From Staphylotrichum longicolle (lineage: Eukaryota; Ascomycota; Sordariomycetes; Sordariales; Chaetomiaceae), in the NCBI GenBank assembly GCA_019096155.1, contig JAHCVI010000002.1, positions 992,001 through 1,056,000 of the forward strand: a stretch of DNA of 64,000 nucleotides. The letters run 5' to 3'. The notes below the pieces were generated by a model. The model did not search any database. It was given only the letters and a program-made list of their open reading frames with translations, and was not told the origin of the DNA. Positions 12,526 to 24,681 of this stretch are shown in pieces. A program made the position numbers and the translations under genes. The stretch's first letter is position 1; the number at the start of each line of letters is the position of its first letter.

Positions 12526-13751
12526 GCTGTTCGGGGATTGGAGAGGCACGGCAGGCTGCAGACGGGCTGGGCTGGGCTGTCCTGTCCCGGCAAAGACAGA
12601 ATTGGTGAAACGGTGGGGCGTTGGGTCGCGAGTGGCACTCGGCGAGTGGTCGGGTTGGGTTGAGATATGGGGTTTTAATGTATGCACAGCTGATGCGTGC
12701 AGACGGGGGTGAGAGAGGGGAGGGGTGGTGTTCTGGGTGGTGTCACGGGCTATGGTTGGCCGTGACTTTTTTTTGTAAATGTATTTATTATAGATGGGTG
12801 ATTTCAAAGTAAACAAACGGAGGACGCCCAGGAGGGGCGTTGGTGTTGGGGTTTTGTGCGTTTACAAGCGCAGGAAAGTCAAGACGCCTCCCAATTCCTG
12901 CCGGGATCGATCATAAAAGGGAAAAACCTTGCAACCTTCCTGGCCTGGGAGATCAGAGATCGGAGACGAGGGGATACCCTGGGAGCAAACCGAGCAGCAG
13001 GTGAGGAAAAAGGACCATTGGGGTCTTGGCGCGAACTGCATTATCCCACCGCGGCTATCCCTCCCCCCCATCCAACGTGGACACTTAACCCCACGCAGCG
13101 GAAGGGCCTCAATGCGCGGGGTCGTGAGACCACGGTTGACTGGATCAAGACCGGTGGCATTGGCCCACTGAGCTGCAGTGGCGCCACGTCGGCAACCGGG
13201 GGTAGGACAGCGAGGCCCGGCCCTCAATTGGAATGGCAGGATGGGAAGCCATTCACGACGAAACAGGACACAGACGGCGACAGGCGAGGCTGCTGCCCAA
13301 CCGATGGTCAAGACCGGCCGGCAGAGCAGACAATTGAGCCATTACGATTGCCTGACCAAAGCCATGCATGCACACACAATACACACAATGGTCGGCCCAG
13401 AAGCTCTCGTGTCTGCTCTGCTCCGTCTCAAAGCGGCGAGCTCGCTGGAGCTCTCCCATCGGACAAATCATTGAGCAAGTATCAGGCCGAGAAAGGGCAG
13501 GCATGGAGTGAGCCTCGCGCCCAACCATTGGCCGGGGGGGAGAATTTCAGGAATTGGCGCAAGTTGGGCCGCCATTGAGCCCATCCATCACGCGGGCCAA
13601 TTCGCGTTTTCTCGGTTGCGGTACTCCGAGGTGAGGTGAGTGAGTGTTCCTGGTGCCTTGCCATGTTCGGAAAGCCGGCCCAATCCGCATGTGGTGGCAT
13701 TGCAGGACAAGACGAACACATCAGACGGTGCGAGAAAGCTCTGTGTGCTGC

Positions 13752-13790
13752 GAGTGTGCGTGTGCGTGTGTGTGCGAGTGTGCGTGTCGT
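13752..13790. repeat. GT-rich microsatellite
   Basis: About 39 bp of alternating TG and CG dinucleotides in the gene-poor region. Alternating purine-pyrimidine sequence of this kind is often length-variable. Confidence 0.8.
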
Positions 13791-15610
13791 GCCGGGGCAA
13801 GTCACTGCGTTTATACCCTCCCTCCCGCCAGCCGGTCTCATCACCCAATTCCCAACCCATTCATCTCGTCCCGAGTCTGAATGGGTGTGACCGGGTGGTG
13901 CGAAAAAAAGCTGCCGTGTCGTGGTGTTGCGTGTGGTGTGTGCTACGTGGTTGACTGCTGGCTTGTCGCTTGTGGGGGATCCCTGCAGCACAAGCCAGTC
14001 GAACCGTCAGGGTCGCCTTAGCCCGGTGGGGCCCGCTAGCGACATCGGGTCGGGAACGTGGGGCAACTGGACAGGGGTCGTCGGCCAGCACAGCAGCCCG
14101 AAAATTTTCCATGCGATGCGTGTGCTCAGCGTTGCGTGATATCCCAAGATCAAGAGCGCTTGCTGACCTGGCGGACATGGAGAGAATCAGCGAGAGAAAA
14201 ACCAGCTACCATACAATGGCGAGAGCGGAGCAGGTTTGCTGATCCATCTGTTAGCGCCGCGACTTTTTCAGGGTCCGCTGACCGCTCTGGAGGGCGCTAG
14301 ACCAGGGTTCAGACCAAGGTCCCGCGCTAACAGACGGTTGAGGAACGTTGACTTTGGCAGCTCCCCGACTGAGCTCTTCAAGCAACAAACAAACAACACC
14401 ACTGCAGAACACGGTGCAAGCAACAAGACACCACATCTCTACACAGTACACGGATTTCGAGTCATCAACGCAAGACTTGATGAAAATAAACACCTCTAAA
14501 ATAAGACCCGAGCCAGAAATAAACCGCTTCCCGAGCTGGGCACCTAGCCGGTCATGCCATGACGAACGTTGCTGGTCTGAGGTATCAGTACATGCCAAGA
14601 TCCAACCCCGCTTCACCGAGGCCTGGGATCTCTGCATGGGTCCAAGTCACTGGTACCCCATCTGATCGACCTGCGAGATCCCCCAACATCATGGCAACGC
14701 AGGGCGCGTCACATCAACACCGCGGAAGACAATTCGGTCAACAGTTTGAGATCGCACAGGACTTTGTACTGTGTATGCTGGTGGGAACTGGGCATCTCGT
14801 CCTGAACTCCATGCCTCCGCACCCGCCATCCTCATCACTTTCCCTTCCAAGGCCAAAGGACCTTACTCACAAGCCCCCCCCTCGGTTGCGACAAGCGACG
14901 CGCAACACCAACGCCGTTTGTTGTTTTGATATCCCAATCGAGTTCGGCCGGCCGAGGCTGCGAGTGTGGAAATTCCAATGGCGCCTTGACTCGCCAGCCT
15001 CCACCACAAACCCCCGTCGCCGACTGGGGTCGGCGATCCAATGAGCAAAAGGCGGTGTAAAAGACCCCTCGTCCAGTGCCCGCCGCCTCGGCGAGGCTGC
15101 CGGGGTCGTCGTCGGCAAGACCATGGGATTTCCGGGCTCTCGGCATCTTGACCGCCGACCGTACAGAGCGCAGAGAGGAGAGGATGGTGTCATCAACAAA
15201 ACGAATCGCCCCGCCACGCCAGATGATCTGCACGGAGGCTGCTCGGTGGAAAGCGGCAAAGGGTTCATTGCGTTAACCAAGCTACATTTCCCTGGCATGT
15301 TGCGTGCATTCCCCTCTCTGCGAGACTTCCGTTGTAACTACATCAAAATCCTAAACCTCAAAAACGCCAGCCCTCCGCTTCAGAGGGCAAAAACTCCAGA
15401 TGTTGCGTCGATACGGATGCGAGAGAAACAGCAGCCCACTCCCCCACTCCACAACCTCCCACCCTCCCTCCTATGTGCCTAATAACGTCGCCGGAACTAC
15501 CAGCAGCGTCCGATGCAAAGGGAACCGCACCAAATATGAGACGGGGCCTGAGTACGCCGCGCAAGATGATGGAGAAAAGGAACAAGAATCGTATGCCAAG
15601 GTTCCGCGGC

Positions 15611-16465
15611 TCACATGGCCATCTCGGCTTGCAACCGCTTGAGCTCCGCTTCCTCGTCGTCCTCGGCCACTGCAGGCGCTTTGCCCTTGACTAGAAAGAG
15701 AACGGGTTAGCAACAGCTTGTTTAGACGGCCGGGTTCCTCGGTCCGGTGTCAGCTTACTCTCTCCGTTGGCCACCTTTGGCAGGCGATCGACGGGGACGG
15801 CGCCCGTCTCCAGCATCTTGTCCTCGAGCTCCTGCTGCTGGAGCTGCTCCAGCTCGTCTTCGAGCTCCGTCTCGTCGAGTGGCGGGCCGACGTTGATGCT
15901 GCCCATCGTCTCGGCGATCTCCTCGTTGAGCCGGTTGTACTCTTGGAGTTTGTCCCTGCCCGCGTCGTCAGTACCAGCGTGATCGCATCTCGTCCCCCTG
16001 ATAACACATACATCGTCTCGTCCACCTTGGTGGGCGTGAGCTTGCCATGGATCTGCTTCATGGCCTCGCCTGCCCGCTGCATCGCCAAGAAGGTCTCCTG
16101 GTTGATATTCGCCGACTCGATCGCGTTCATCTGCTGCTCGATGGTCCCGATGTGGTTCAGCGTTTGCTCGAGGTTATGCTCGTGGATCTTCTTGCGCCGT
16201 AGTGCCGCCTTGGCAGCTATCAAAGGTCAACCGTCAGTGTTTGCTGTCGCGAGAGGGGTTTCCTGATAAGGGAAGCCATACCGGTCTTGTTTGTGGTAAC
16301 ATTCTTCTTGGCCACCTGCTCCTGCTCCTCGATCTGGCGCGTGAGGTGGATTTCGCGCTTCTGCAGCATCTCCAGCTGCGTCCGCAGGTCGAGGATCACA
16401 TTCTTGGGCGTATCTTTCCGCTTCTGCGCGGCGCCACCGCCGAACCAGCCCCAGATTCCTGACAT
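15611..16465 (-). CDS. snf7: ESCRT-III subunit Snf7/Vps32
   Basis: The protein has 221 residues from four exons: 16465-16282, 16216-16012, 15955-15759 and 15690-15611. The introns are 65, 56 and 68 bp with consistent phases and CTGAC-type branch sites. Snf7 polymerises on endosomes to sort cargo into multivesicular bodies, and fungal Snf7 also recruits the Rim/Pal pH-signalling machinery. The N-terminus (MSGIWGWFGG) fits the membrane-inserting anchor. It is followed by the basic helical hairpin (ILDLRTQLEMLQKREIHLTR) and the motif IEQQMNAIESANINQET typical of Snf7. The tail is acidic (LDETELEDELEQLQQQELED) and ends in a short helix, AELKRLQAEMAM, resembling a Vps4-binding MIM1. The length is normal (yeast 240). 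It is divergent from TEN1 across about 660 bp. Confidence 0.96.
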
Positions 16466-17125
16466 GGCGGGTGTGTCGAAATGAAAGCGGTAGGAGACGG
16501 TGGTATCGATGACGGGGAAGAGTCGCGGCTAGGTTAAAGTTGGGGTTCGAGGCGAGTGTAGTGGCGCAACAGGGCAGCTGATCAAGTCGGCCGATGACGC
16601 CGCACCAGGGTTTGGCGGGGTCGCAACTTGACTTCAGGCAACCTTGAAGTTCGCAGTCCGTCTGGTAAATCGCCGCAAGAAGGGTATGGTCAGAACGAAA
16701 GCGCTGCGTCGGTCAAAAAGAGGTCGAGAATGGTAGTAGTCGGGCGCCGGGATGACGAACGAACTCGGGGAATGTCAAGGCTGCCTATCGCGGGATGATG
16801 CAAGCAAGGTCAGCGCCGTGGTGGGTTGTGACGAGGCGAGCCATGGCACGTGCAGGGGAGTCTGCCTTGGTCCGGATTTATCCGAAGAACCTCCGGTCGT
16901 GATTACCTAATCACTCCAGAGAGCTCCAAGATTCCCCCCAAATGGGTAAGGCATCAGAAGGTGCAACCGTGCAAGTCACTGGTCGTGGTCACTTGCTCCA
17001 GGCAATTCCCTGAAACAAAACTTAGCTCGAGAATCTTGAGTCGAAGTTTAATTTCCAAACCCAGGACGCGGAACGCTTGAAACCCCACTCGGGCATGCAC
17101 GGTTCTGACGATCTCCTTCACAACC
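16466..17125. promoter_or_regulatory. Divergent promoter region between SNF7 and TEN1
   Basis: These 660 bp separate two start codons on opposite strands. No further gene is visible. The region must hold the 5' leaders and promoters of both genes. I did not recognise a specific factor-binding site. Confidence 0.6.
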
Positions 17126-17687
17126 ATGTCGCATGGCCCACGGCCCTCCCAGCTCTGCTTGCTGTCGGGCCTGCGCCAAAAACAAGTGGGAGACAAAGTG
17201 AGGTTTCTAGGATGGTGAGTGTCCTTTCTTGATGTCGCTTTGCTCTTGGCTAGTCCCGAGAGTGGCACATTCCCGAGTCACTCTCACGACTCGAGATGCA
17301 CCCAAAACAACTGACACGCTCTTGCATCCCCGAAACTGACTGGCTGCATATAGCGTGACCTCTTACTCGGTAACGTTGGGCATCCTGACATTAGAACATC
17401 GTCTCCCCGAGGAAGCCTCCTCAGTCCTCGCTCTGGTAGATGTGAACCTCGTTCTGGAGAGTCTAGGATCCGATCAGACCCGTGTCGGAGAGTGGGTGAA
17501 CGTCATCGGATACATCACTGATGCCGCTTCCTCAGCCGACATGAGAGAATCAGTTCTGGGAAGGCCAATGGTTTATGCCCAAGCGGTCCTTCTGTGGTCG
17601 GCGGGACCCTTCGACATACGAAGATACGAGGCATCACTGAAAGCTCTCGACCAGACAGACTCTACCAACAGCCGCAACACGTCTTGA
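17126..17687 (+). CDS. ten1: CST telomere-capping complex subunit Ten1
   Basis: The protein has 140 residues from exons 17126-17214 and 17354-17687. The 139 bp intron splits a Cys codon and has a CTGAC branch site near its end. Ten1 is a single OB-fold protein that binds Stn1 and protects the single-stranded telomere end. The visible core is KVRFLGCVTSYSVTLGILTL, then ALVDVNLVLESL and TRVGEWVNVIGYI, which I recognise as the fungal Ten1 pattern. Length and single-domain organisation fit (S. pombe Ten1 is 102 residues). The start was chosen as the only ATG giving an open path into the donor. The first 20 residues are less certain. POT1, another telomere OB-fold gene, lies 18 kb away. Confidence 0.86.
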
Positions 17688-18718
17688 GTTGCGTCCCATT
17701 GATTGGGCAGCTTGCTCGTGGAACTGTGCGCGGGCGCAGCATCGCGAAACACAGTGCCTCATCCTGGTCCGAGGAGAATGCCTCCACCGCGGGTATGGAG
17801 GGCGTCGCTCATAAACGGCCATTTCCTTTCGGATCGTTGCCAGGCTCGGGTTTCTGGGCATGGGATACAAGCTCATGCTGTGCAAGCACATCGGCAGTTC
17901 AGAGTTTGGTTAGTATGGCACGACATATGTCGTGAGACCACGTTCCCGGCGGGAGCCCATCCCAAGGTTCTTATCCTGTGCGCCACCAAAAATATGCCGG
18001 TTTGGTTGCGGACGGCCTGCATTCATCTTTTCTGTCTTCTGTTTCTTGAAGTCGGCACTGCTCAGGCCGCAAGGGTCTCTGCGCATCGCAGTGGTCGGCT
18101 GTCCAAGGAGCCTCTCACGCTAAATGGACCAAAACGACCCGGATGCCGCTTCCGGCACCACTCCGACTACACAAAACCACCGCCCACTCCAACCTGCCAC
18201 GGATGTCTGTTCATGCCGCCTGCGACGGTTGCTCACGATGCCGAGTCTCTCATCTCGCCGAGCCTCGCCCTCAAGGATGCAGGAGGAGCACACAAGCAAT
18301 AACCCAATTAGGGGCCTAGACCACTCAAAAGCTGACTAGCCCTTCTCGCTTCCAGAATCCGACATAGGCACGCATGCAGTTCTCCGCCAAACAACAGGGG
18401 AAAATGCGGTGTCCATTGGAGCTGCGGCTTGCCAGATGGCACGATATCGCTGGTCCGAACTTGAAACCTCTTGGTCGCCATGCCACAGTCCCAATCTTGC
18501 AGCTGCGCCCTTGGCGGCCAATGTCAAACACTCTGTCCTCCACTCCTTCTTCATGTCTCCCCCTGACCTCGACATCGGCCGAGACCATTGAATCGTGCAA
18601 CGGTCCCGTTTCGCATGAGAAACCACATGCACCCTCTCGCTCGACCTAGGTCCCCCCATCAATCATCAGGCGCCAACAAACCACGAACTCGGTCGGGGCT
18701 TCCGTATGGGTATCAAGA
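17688..18718. other. Convergent intergenic region, no gene seen
   Basis: This holds the 3' flanks of TEN1 (plus) and of the small conserved gene (minus). Open frames here have unremarkable composition, and none resembles a known family. Confidence 0.55.
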
Positions 18719-19219
18719 TTAATTTCGGCGTCTCTCGTCTCGTCGGCTCCTGGACTCGTTCCGTCGTCGGTTCTCCCTCCGCCGCCTCGTCGAATCACTG
18801 GCGCTCGCCTTGGATATGACCACGGGTTGATGGAGCGGCCGCTTGAGAACTCTGGTCGAGGAGCCGGATGCCCTTGCTGCCGCCTGCTTTTCCCACATGT
18901 CTTTGGACTTGACGCATATGTCGTCTATTTGCTCCTGGCGGGTGTCAATCTCGCGATCAAGGTCCGGGTTCCACCGCGCAGTCGGTGGTGGCTCACATCT
19001 GTCAGGCAAGGCCCTGGTGTTGTGATCAGGAAGCCATCCTCTCCCTGCTGCTGTCAGCTTTGATGTCTCTCGGGAGACTGAACTACTTACCTCACGAGTA
19101 AAGGACCTCACTGTCGCCTCAGGCCCGAGGTAATACTGAAGCTCCTGGGTGATGACCTTCTTGTGGATATCCAAGTGCGGAATCCAGTATTTGTTCATGC
19201 GGCGGATGACGACGACATA
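18719..19219 (-). CDS. Small conserved fungal protein of unknown function
   Basis: The confident part starts at the ATG at 19198: exons 19198-19091, 19044-18997 and 18934-18719, giving 123 residues. Introns are 46 and 62 bp, both phase 0. The core reads MNKYWIPHLDIHKKVITQEL, then QYYLGPEATVRSFTRE | GEDGFLITTPGPCLTD | EQIDDICVKSKDMWEKQAAA. The middle exon of 16 codons joins perfectly. I recall this block as conserved across Pezizomycotina hypothetical proteins, but I know no function. The tail is a basic Arg/Ser-rich stretch (RRRRENRRRNESRSRRDERR), suggesting nucleic-acid or nuclear association by inference only. An extra upstream exon is possible: a TAG acceptor at 19220 would add YVVVIRR in frame, but I could not find its partner exon. 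The 46 bp intron is near the fungal lower limit. Confidence 0.78.
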   Translation of the reverse strand, partial: YVVVIRRMNKYWIPHLDIHKKVITQELQYYLGPEATVRSFTREVSSSVSRETSKLTAAGRGWLPDHNTRALPDRCEPPPTARWNPDLDREIDTRQEQIDDICVKSKDMWEKQAAARASGSSTRVLKRPLHQPVVISKASASDSTRRRRENRRRNESRSRRDERRRN

Positions 19220-21607
19220 CTAGACCGAAGAAGCTCAAAGTGAAACAGCGGATGGAATCAAAGTACGTTGCGTCCTCCAACATCACAAAGCCTAACCCAT
19301 CCAGGGACGGGGGATGACCCCTTTTATTCCCTTCCACAAGCGGCCTCTCGGCCGAGCCCACCCAGTCAAAAACAAGATGTGCGCGTGTGTGCGTGTGTCC
19401 AGTTTCTACGAGGAGGACGCTTCGCGCACCACCACCATCCATCGCCCCAGCCCATACATAAACCAAGCACTGTTTCTTAAAATGAGCCTTCACCGCTCAA
19501 TCCAAATCCGGGGCCCCCCTAACCACTCGCGTTTCCCCTTTGCCGCAGGCTCGTGGATGGCACAGTCGTTTTGGGTGTTCAGGGATGGAGGGATGGGGTG
19601 TCGACGCGCGCGGCCCCTCAGTGGCTGGCTTCTTCCCCCAACACTCGCCTCACTTTTTTGATTTCGCCTCGTCTTTCCGCTTCCGCCCCCTCTCTACGTT
19701 CGGCCTTGCCTTTGCGATTGTTGAGATGCATGCGCATGGCGTGGCGCACGGCTGTGGACGCCCGGAAGGAGGCTTCGCTATTTCCGTATTCTTTTTTCTT
19801 TTTTTCTTGGAGGAAGGGTTTCGATCTGTGATGCGGATCTACCGTTTCATACCACATTTCCTACATGCTGTGACTTATTGGGGATAGTTTTCCGTTGCTC
19901 AACACACTTTACCTGTCGCCCCATGTCGCGGATCTCATGGCTTTGATGCAGCCCTATCGGCGTGCTTGGCGAACTGTCCGCGGCTGTTACCTGGAACTTG
20001 GTACATCTCGCTGTAGTCGGGGGCAGGCGGCGATGCCTGGGAGCCCTGACGATTCATGCATGAGATCCGATCTGCTGTTACTCTCGCTTCCTCACTGCTG
20101 TCGTCATGGGGAATTTGCCGTGCTCTGTTCGCACTGCGCTGTTGGTACATCCCACCACTCTTGTAGTGTCGAGGGCTTACGTATATGGATTCTCCCACTT
20201 TGTTTTGTTGAGGTTGGTGCCCCTTTTTGTTGTCCACGTTGGTGTGGTGCAAGACTACCATGTGCCCTGTTGTATGTAGTTCGAGGCTGGCTGTCGATCT
20301 CCCGCCTTGTGGAGAAGAATTGAGAACTCCCTGCTGTTCAGCCTTGCTGTGGAGCATCGTGGCCCTGTTCCTCCTGTGGCTGCTCGTTTATCTCGCCGAT
20401 CTCTGCTGAGCCCTGTCTTGAGGCCAGTATTGAACACAATGAGAGTGGGTTTGCATTGGGTCAAGCGTGGACTGATAGACCAACCAGGGGGTGAAGTGTC
20501 CGTTTGACGTGATGCCTCAATTGGCCTTGGATATCTGGAGAGGTCAAACACCACGACCCGTAACGTCTCGCAGGCATATGGCTTTGGGAGCTGTTCTCTT
20601 TGCCGGGCAAGGCAAGACAGGGGCCGTCTTGTATGTCTATCTTGAGCCTCGAGTAGGGTGGCGGTCTGGGGTGATTCCCTGCTGCATCCACTCTGAGCTC
20701 TCATCCAATACCCACCGAATCACGGTTCTGTTGCCCGTGTAAGGCCTGATCGTCACAGCCCTACAAGTCTAAACTTGACGGCTGTCGACGCTCGGTTCTG
20801 GTGTTCTCAAGTTGTTGTTTTATGGCCAGGAAATTGCGCACATTGGGTCTACGCCCATCACGCTTCAGTATGTCTCGGATGCGCTCGGCAGGGCGTGCTC
20901 CCCGTGAGACAGCATCGACATGCGGAGAATAGCTGTATTGAGAAACATGTCGTGATGCCCCTGGTTTGCAAGCTCTTAGGATAAGGTCGGGAATGCTCAA
21001 TTCGGGGGAAGGAGAAGACGGACTGTGCACCCTTGTCTACACTTCACCGTTTATCGTGACCTTGTCATGATTCTTCCCGTTCTTCTCATGATTTACGAAA
21101 ATGCGGTCTGTCATTTGTCTGCCACGTGAGCCAGGATGCCGATACTTGGATGGCCATGGTGATCTGTGTGATGAAAGATGTGAGGCGACGTGATCGGCGA
21201 GTGTGGAGGCGTTGCGGAGCGTAGCCGCCTCACTTTGCTCCATGTGATAGCGCTCCAGAAGGAGGTCGACCTTCCATGAACTGTATAATATGACGACCAA
21301 AGTTTTTCAATGAAGGATCCATGTTGTCGAGGTGGGTTTTAGGAGGACGTTAGCGTGGAAGGGTATTTGTGTCATCGTCGCCGCAAAGCCCATGTGGACA
21401 TGGGCGTCGTTGACATTAACAAGCAGTTTGAGGCATGCAATAAACATGAGGCTGTACTTCAAGAGCATGTGAAGGTGAACGCTAGGAAGAGACTCCAATA
21501 AGGGAAGCAGACGGCACGAATGAGAAAAGTTGGATGGGAAATGGAGGCAAAAAAGCTCGCCAACTAGCCCTATTCCCGCGCCGGTCGAATAGAGGTAGTT
21601 GGTTACG

Positions 21608-21640
21608 AAAAACCCCTTATGCTTTGTATTTGGGGTTTTT
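21608..21640. repeat. Perfect 9-bp inverted repeat (hairpin)
   Basis: AAAAACCCC at 21608-21616 and GGGGTTTTT at 21632-21640 are exact inverted copies separated by a 15-nt loop. The hairpin abuts the 3' side of the tRNA-like segment read on the minus strand. Confidence 0.85.
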
Positions 21641-21644
21641 ACTT

Positions 21645-21745
21645 CTCGAGGGGGGAGTCGAACCCACGTCCTCTTTCGGTTGACGTTCCACCCGTGAGCC
21701 CTCCTACCAAAGCCGCTTGACCGCCCGGTGTGGTCCGTTGATTGG
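21645..21745 (-). other. tRNA-like relic (low confidence)
   Basis: Read on the minus strand, this stretch has a D-arm-like GGGCGGTCAAGCGG. A variable-arm-like CAACCGAAAGAGG and a T-arm GTGGGTTCGACT follow, which together recall Leu/Ser tRNAs. The T stem has a mismatch, and no partner for the CTCGAGA acceptor strand is visible upstream. It is at best a decayed tRNA or tRNA-derived sequence, and possibly chance. Confidence 0.2.
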
Positions 21746-23304
21746 GAGGAGGCGGTGATGGTGTGTTGCTGGAACTTGTCTATATAGCATGGCTGGCAGG
21801 TGGTGCGGGAAGGAGCGGGAAGGGGGCCCAGCTTAGGATGAAAACGGGCCCAGGAACGTTGAGACCGGTTCTTAAGGTGGTCTTGGGCGAGGTTTAGGTG
21901 CTGGGGACTCTGCGGTATGATCCAAAGGTGAAACGACGTTGCTCATCAGCTACTGATGAAATACTTTAAACTGTTGTGTCTGATTTCGAGCCATGCAAGT
22001 TCATGATGAACAGATCAATGGTGATCAGCTCAAAAGTAAGTTTTGCTGAAGACGAAGTACGCCTTGACACATCTGCCACACCGGAGCAACCGCCACTCGT
22101 CTTTTATGTACTGGAAGACTCTATGTGCTATGTCCGTAAGCTGACGAGGAGCTCTCTACCAAAAAACATGTTCACCCATCAAACAGACCTGGCCCGGGAG
22201 CAGAGGCTCCTTGGGTTGAGTTTCGTGCAATCGCCACACAGTTGTCGAGTCCAGGTGATAGTCATCTGCTCTCAACAAGGCTGATACTCCAAGCCGTAAT
22301 ATGACAACCCGGGGCAAGTGTCTTGTTCTCGGCCCGGAAGTGGTTGTTGGTGGATCCGGGCAAGAATGACCGCCGGAGGGGCCCACACAACCTCTGAGAG
22401 TCTTGCCGCAGCCGATGCTGGTGCCTGGCCAATGACTGGCTGTCACATGCCACTGACAGACGCCAAGACCCTGGGAGGATGCATCAACCGAAGCTGCGAG
22501 CTGAGCTTTCTCTAGGGTGTACCTGCATATCCGTGCCTTGCGTCAACCATTTCCAACCAACTCATGGCACATGCGACAGGTCCCAACGCCGTCCCGTTCA
22601 TCCAGCTCGCAGGAACCACGTCCTCCATCGTCGAACCCGTTGGCCATGGTCGCATCTCGCTCGCCGGGACGAAATCAGCGCTCCGATCGGATGATGCAGC
22701 CCACGCGCGAGTCGAGCTAAGCTGCAGCCGCGACCGGACACGTGAAGATAACAAGTGTGAAAGTGGGTGGGCAGTGGGCACCCTTTAATTTTGGCGAGGC
22801 ACGCTTCTTTTGGACACGGTGGACAACGAAAACCCGCAAGAAACCTCCCAGACGAGGCCTGAATAAACCGGCAGATCGCCGCCTTGACTGGGCAGCGAAC
22901 CAACATTGCACCTCGGACCGCCAGCTCTCCACCGCTTGCGCGAAGCATCAGGAACCAAATGGGCCACAGACTGCTGCTATCTCAGATCATTGACGAATCC
23001 ACTCTCCCGACGCCCGCCTAACCATCGCGCCGCATCGCGCCATCGCATTCACCGCCTCCTGCCGACCGTCCGACGAAGGGTTCGATTTCCTCTCCGGCCG
23101 CGCACCCAGCGAGGTGGTGAAGTTGCCTGGCCGCTCGATACGGTCTCGCCCCTCCAGCTCCCTACCCCACCGCCCCTTCAACAGTGGGTGCACATTGCCG
23201 AGTCTCGCTTGTGCCTCGAGCACCCACGCCGCCGTTGACAGAACAACTACCCCGACCTCCTCGACGGCCCCGGCTGCCGGGCGTCGCCATCCGCCGCCGC
23301 AACA

Positions 23305-24681
23305 ATGTGGTGGCTTATCAGCGCCTGCTCGAGCGCCATCTTCCTGCTCAGCATCGTCCTCTCAATACCCATCGCCTTCGACGTCGGGGGTCGCGATGCG
23401 GGCTTGGCCTACTCGCTCTCCCTCTTCCTCTTCTACTTCTTCTACAGCATCAGCAAACTCTTGACACCCGAGAAGTCGCGGGTACGCTGGTTCTTCAAGA
23501 GCCTGCTCGGGTTGTCACAATGGATCGTCATCCCCACCTTGTTGATCTGGTCGCTCAACCGCTTCTCGGTCGACGCCGAGAGCAGCGGCTGGGTGTCCCG
23601 CACCTTCTCGCAGATCACCTCGACGCACCACAAGACCTGGAAGGAGTGGTTTTTCGGCCAGGAGGGTTTCATTGAGACGGTGGCTCTGGGCGCATGGGAC
23701 AACACGCTGAGCTATTCGAGCCCTGTCTTCCAGCTGCTCGAGGGGTTCTGCAGCTTGCTGGTCATCCAGGCCGCGGGTCAAATCACTAGGTGGCTCGTCA
23801 ACCGCGGGAGGAGTGACACTTGGGTGGTGAGTACATGCATGCCCTTTCGAGATCGCGGTCCCGGGCTAATCTGGGATGTTTAGATCATCCTTCTCGTTTT
23901 CTCTGCTTCCATCATCTCCAGCGCCGTCTACTTCCTGTGGCGCGTCGTATGCTTCCCGCAGATCAGCAACCTCGACGCCACCCTGATCGGCGTTGCCATG
24001 ACTTCGGTCGCGTTTCTTTGCGCCTTCGGCATCGCCAGTGGACGCGGTAATCCCGTGGAGTCTTCCCTGCTGTTTGCGTACGCCGTCCTCTCCGTCTACC
24101 AGATCTTTACCGACTACCAGCCCTCCTCCGAGGCCGCTGCTGCCGCCGCCGCCGAGCAAGCCGCCGCAGCGCAGCCGGATTTCCCCCCGCTCCCGCCCAT
24201 CATCATGGCGTCGTACTCGACCCTGCTCCACATGCTGGGCAACCTGCCCACGGCCGTGAGCTCGTCGTTCCAGTTCCTCTACGCGGCCTTCCAGACCATC
24301 ACGCCCAGCGTCATCATCTCCCTGACCTACCGCATCATCGTCTTCTACTGCGCCACGCGCATCATCCCCGCCGTCCGGGAGCTCGGCGCCACGGCCATCA
24401 TGGAGGAGCCCACGCTCGAGGACACGGACGGCGCGAACAAGCTGATTGGCTTCCTCAGCTGGTTCTCGCCGTCCATGCTCATTGCCGTGTACACGAGTCT
24501 GTTGCTGCAGCACTTTACCGTATCGAACAGCGGGGATGACGTCGGCTGGACTCTCCGCGCGGGCGATGCGGGCGGGAGTACCTGGCGGTGGGTCAACATT
24601 GCGGCGACGATGGGGTTGTATGCGATTGAGCTGTATCTGGGTGGGGATGGTGATGGGGGAGCGCATTGGAAGACGGATTAA
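23305..24681 (+). CDS. ice2: ER membrane protein Ice2
   Basis: The protein has 439 residues from exons 23305-23826 and 23884-24681, with a 57 bp phase-0 intron. Ice2 is a polytopic ER membrane protein. In yeast it affects cortical ER inheritance, lipid-droplet use and phospholipid synthesis. The N-terminus MWWLISACSSAIFLLSIVLS begins the first of several hydrophobic segments. GLAYSLSLFLFYFFYSISKL, LLEGFCSLLVIQAAGQITRW and ASIISSAVYFLWRVV are further membrane spans that match the family as I know it. A cytosolic or lumenal linker around residue 275 is alanine-rich (SSEAAAAAAAEQAAAAQ). Length fits the fungal family. The 5' leader, at least 300 bp, is GC-rich and contains several short upstream frames. 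Confidence 0.95.

Larger units (their letters stand above)
12472..15610. other. Gene-poor region upstream of the giant gene
   Basis: No reading frame here has protein-like sequence, and overlapping frames on both strands are all short and poorly composed. The stretch includes the probable promoter of the giant gene and the 3' flank of SNF7. It contains GT-rich simple sequence at about 12497-12525 and 13752-13790, and an A/T-run near 12765-12790. Confidence 0.6.
19220..23304. other. Large gene-poor divergent region
   Basis: About 4.1 kb lie between the small conserved gene (minus) and ICE2 (plus). Many short frames overlap on both strands without convincing protein sequence. It contains a hairpin at 21608-21640 and a tRNA-like segment at about 21645-21745. 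The last few hundred bases are GC-rich and probably form the ICE2 leader. Confidence 0.55.

Noticed and set aside
14835..15233. Overlapping minus-strand frames between the giant gene and SNF7
   Set aside because: Composition is similar in all three frames, and no domain or splice structure emerges.
19935..20704. Minus-strand frames with WW-domain-like (TKWENP) and Gln/Pro-rich fragments
   Set aside because: The fragments lie in different frames with stops between them, and the first half of a WW domain is absent. I could not build a gene, and decay of an old gene cannot be shown.
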